7,557 nt of DNA from Spirochaetaceae bacterium (GTDB taxonomy: Bacteria > Spirochaetota > Spirochaetia > B11-G9), in contig DAOVSY010000138.1 of the NCBI GenBank assembly GCA_030633365.1, forward strand, positions 1 through 7,557, read 5' to 3'. Made by a program: the position numbers and the translations under genes. Each line of letters starts with the position of its first letter. The stretch's first letter is position 1. Under the pieces are notes generated by a model. The model was not told the origin of the DNA and searched no databases. It saw nothing but the letters and a program-made list of their open reading frames with translations. Below are positions 6,831 through 7,557 of this stretch, piece after piece.

Positions 6831-6839
6831 TTATTATGA
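6807..6839 (+). CDS. Possible 10-codon leader peptide overlapping the next start
   Basis: An ATG at 6807 opens a frame encoding MTYRIFWRLL, with its TGA stop at 6837-6839. The stop overlaps the ATG of the downstream binding protein (6836-6838) in an ATGA arrangement. The frame runs through the hairpin and covers the GGAGG as Trp-Arg codons, so a ribosome translating it would open the fold and end at the real start. No convincing Shine-Dalgarno sequence precedes it, and a frame this short arises easily by chance. It is recorded because of its placement, not as an established gene. Confidence 0.2.
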   Translation: MTYRIFWRLL

Positions 6840-7557
6840 TGAAAAAACGTTTTTTTGTTGTGCTGTTAATGGTAATGGCTATTTTTGCCTTTGCTGCTGG
6901 TTCGGCTGAAGAGGTGGAAACAGAAACACCCGACGCTGGTCATGGTGAAACTGAAATAGTTGTATACAGTACAATTTTCGCTGAATACGCAGAAGCTATG
7001 AAGGCCGGTTTTGAAGCCAGCCATCCTGGTGTAACTGTTCATGTTCTCAATCCTGGTGGAACCGAAGCAATGTTCAAGAAACTTGAATCTGAAGCTGGTA
7101 ATCCTCAGGCAGATGTAGTTCATGCCGGATCTATGATTAACTATCAGCATGCTATTACTTTGGACCTGCTTGAACCTTATGCTCCTCAAGCTCCTGGTTT
7201 TGAATCTTCCCTTGCAGTTGGATCGAGTCAGCTCGAACTGAGTCATCCTGAAAACTATTACCATGTATGGTCATTGATGTTTACAGGTATTATGTACAAT
7301 CAGCAGGTTCTTGACCGATATAATCTGCCTGTACCAAAAACTTATCAGGATCTTACTAATCCGGTTTACAAGGACCAGATAATAAGTGCAAATCCACTTA
7401 AATCTTCAACTGCCAGTTCCAATGTTATGACTATGATTCAGATTTATGGTGATGAAGCTCCTGCTCTATGGGATGGAATTAATGAAAACCTGCTTTACTA
7501 CTCCAGTTCCAGTTCAAGAATTTATACTCTTGTTAAAAAGGGTGAGTTTGCTCTTGC
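6836..7557 (+). CDS. ABC importer periplasmic binding protein, AfuA/FbpA-like (C-terminus cut by edge)
   Basis: The first 240 residues of a periplasmic solute-binding protein of the family 1/6 group, which includes Fe(III), sugar-phosphate, thiamine and aminoethylphosphonate binders. The signal peptide MMKKRFF plus a hydrophobic core ends near AFAA-GSAEE (about residue 20-21), with no lipobox Cys. TEIVVYSTIFAEYAEAM (39-55) is the first beta-alpha unit. GGTEAMFKKLESEAGNPQADVV (74-94) is a strong hallmark of the group. LPVPKTYQDLTNPVYKDQI matches the hinge-proximal segment, and a Ser-run (223-227) followed by RIYTLVKKGEFAL matches the ligand-pocket loop. The C-terminal region that holds the adjacent tyrosines of iron binders is missing, so iron cannot be confirmed. 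GGAGG lies five bases before the ATG at 6836 and eight before the in-frame ATG at 6839; either may be used. Membrane components of this importer presumably lie to the right. Confidence 0.9.
   Translation, partial: MMKKRFFVVLLMVMAIFAFAAGSAEEVETETPDAGHGETEIVVYSTIFAEYAEAMKAGFEASHPGVTVHVLNPGGTEAMFKKLESEAGNPQADVVHAGSMINYQHAITLDLLEPYAPQAPGFESSLAVGSSQLELSHPENYYHVWSLMFTGIMYNQQVLDRYNLPVPKTYQDLTNPVYKDQIISANPLKSSTASSNVMTMIQIYGDEAPALWDGINENLLYYSSSSSRIYTLVKKGEFAL

Larger units (their letters stand above)
6482..6835. other. Divergent intergenic region of 354 bases
   Basis: This is the control region between the ABC operon (leftward) and the second binding-protein gene (rightward). From left to right it holds the operon leader and its promoter (to 6550), a very AT-rich stretch with no recognisable gene (about 6551-6640), a candidate rightward promoter (6646-6673), a pyrimidine-rich run (TTCTTCTTCTTATTTTTTT, 6679-6697), three phased direct repeats (6715 to about 6771), and a hairpin covering the Shine-Dalgarno sequence. 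I found no tRNA and no plausible conserved riboswitch. A plus-strand TATAAT at 6571-6576 lacks a matching -35 box. Confidence 0.7.

Noticed and set aside
6866..7264. Minus-strand open frame of about 130 codons opposite the second binding protein
   Set aside because: Its composition is that of an antisense shadow: it is Phe/Ser/Arg-rich with no domain, and the plus-strand frame is a clear binding protein.

Overview
The window most likely comes from a low-GC diderm bacterium, probably a spirochaete (Spirochaetales). The main evidence is the pair of substrate-binding proteins. Both carry short Lys-rich signal peptides ending in the Ala/Gly-Ser-Glu style common in that group (ALFAGGAKES and AFAAGSAEE). 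Neither has a lipobox cysteine, so both should be free periplasmic proteins. The assignment is an inference from protein style, not from a marker gene.

Layout. (1) Bases 1-512, minus strand: the N-terminal half of a major facilitator superfamily transporter, running off the left edge. (2) 737-1702, plus strand: a complete aldo-keto reductase of the K+-channel-beta-like (AKR6) type with an intact catalytic tetrad. It has its own sigma-70-like promoter and is bracketed by heptad-periodic AT-rich repeats sharing a 20-bp exact match. (3) A 15-bp hairpin at 1788-1820 lies between this gene and the convergent operon. (4) 1838-6481, minus strand: a four-gene ABC importer operon, transcribed in the order BMP-family binding protein, double-domain ATPase, permease 1, permease 2. 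The last three genes overlap (11 nt and 4 nt). A perfect 10-bp hairpin separates the binding-protein gene from the ATPase gene. A near-consensus promoter (TTGACA-17-GATAAT) precedes the operon. (5) 6482-6835: a long AT-rich divergent intergenic region. (6) 6836-7557, plus strand: the first 240 codons of a family 1/6 (AfuA/FbpA-like) periplasmic binding protein, cut by the right edge.

How the genes work together. The BMP operon is a self-contained importer. The periplasmic protein captures the ligand, the two unequal permeases form the channel, and one polypeptide supplies both nucleotide-binding domains. In spirochaetes this architecture is known for purine nucleosides (Pnr) and for riboflavin (Rfu), and the sequence here does not settle which. 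The second binding protein belongs to a different importer whose other genes lie outside the window. The MFS gene and the aldo-keto reductase are divergent neighbours and could serve one carbon-source function, but nothing here proves it.

The least ordinary DNA is the leader of the second binding-protein gene. It has three direct repeats spaced 20-21 bp apart, a hairpin that would bury the Shine-Dalgarno sequence, and a 10-codon reading frame through that hairpin whose stop overlaps the gene's start. The rest is recognisable uptake and redox metabolism. I see no CRISPR, insertion sequence, tRNA, rRNA or defence genes.
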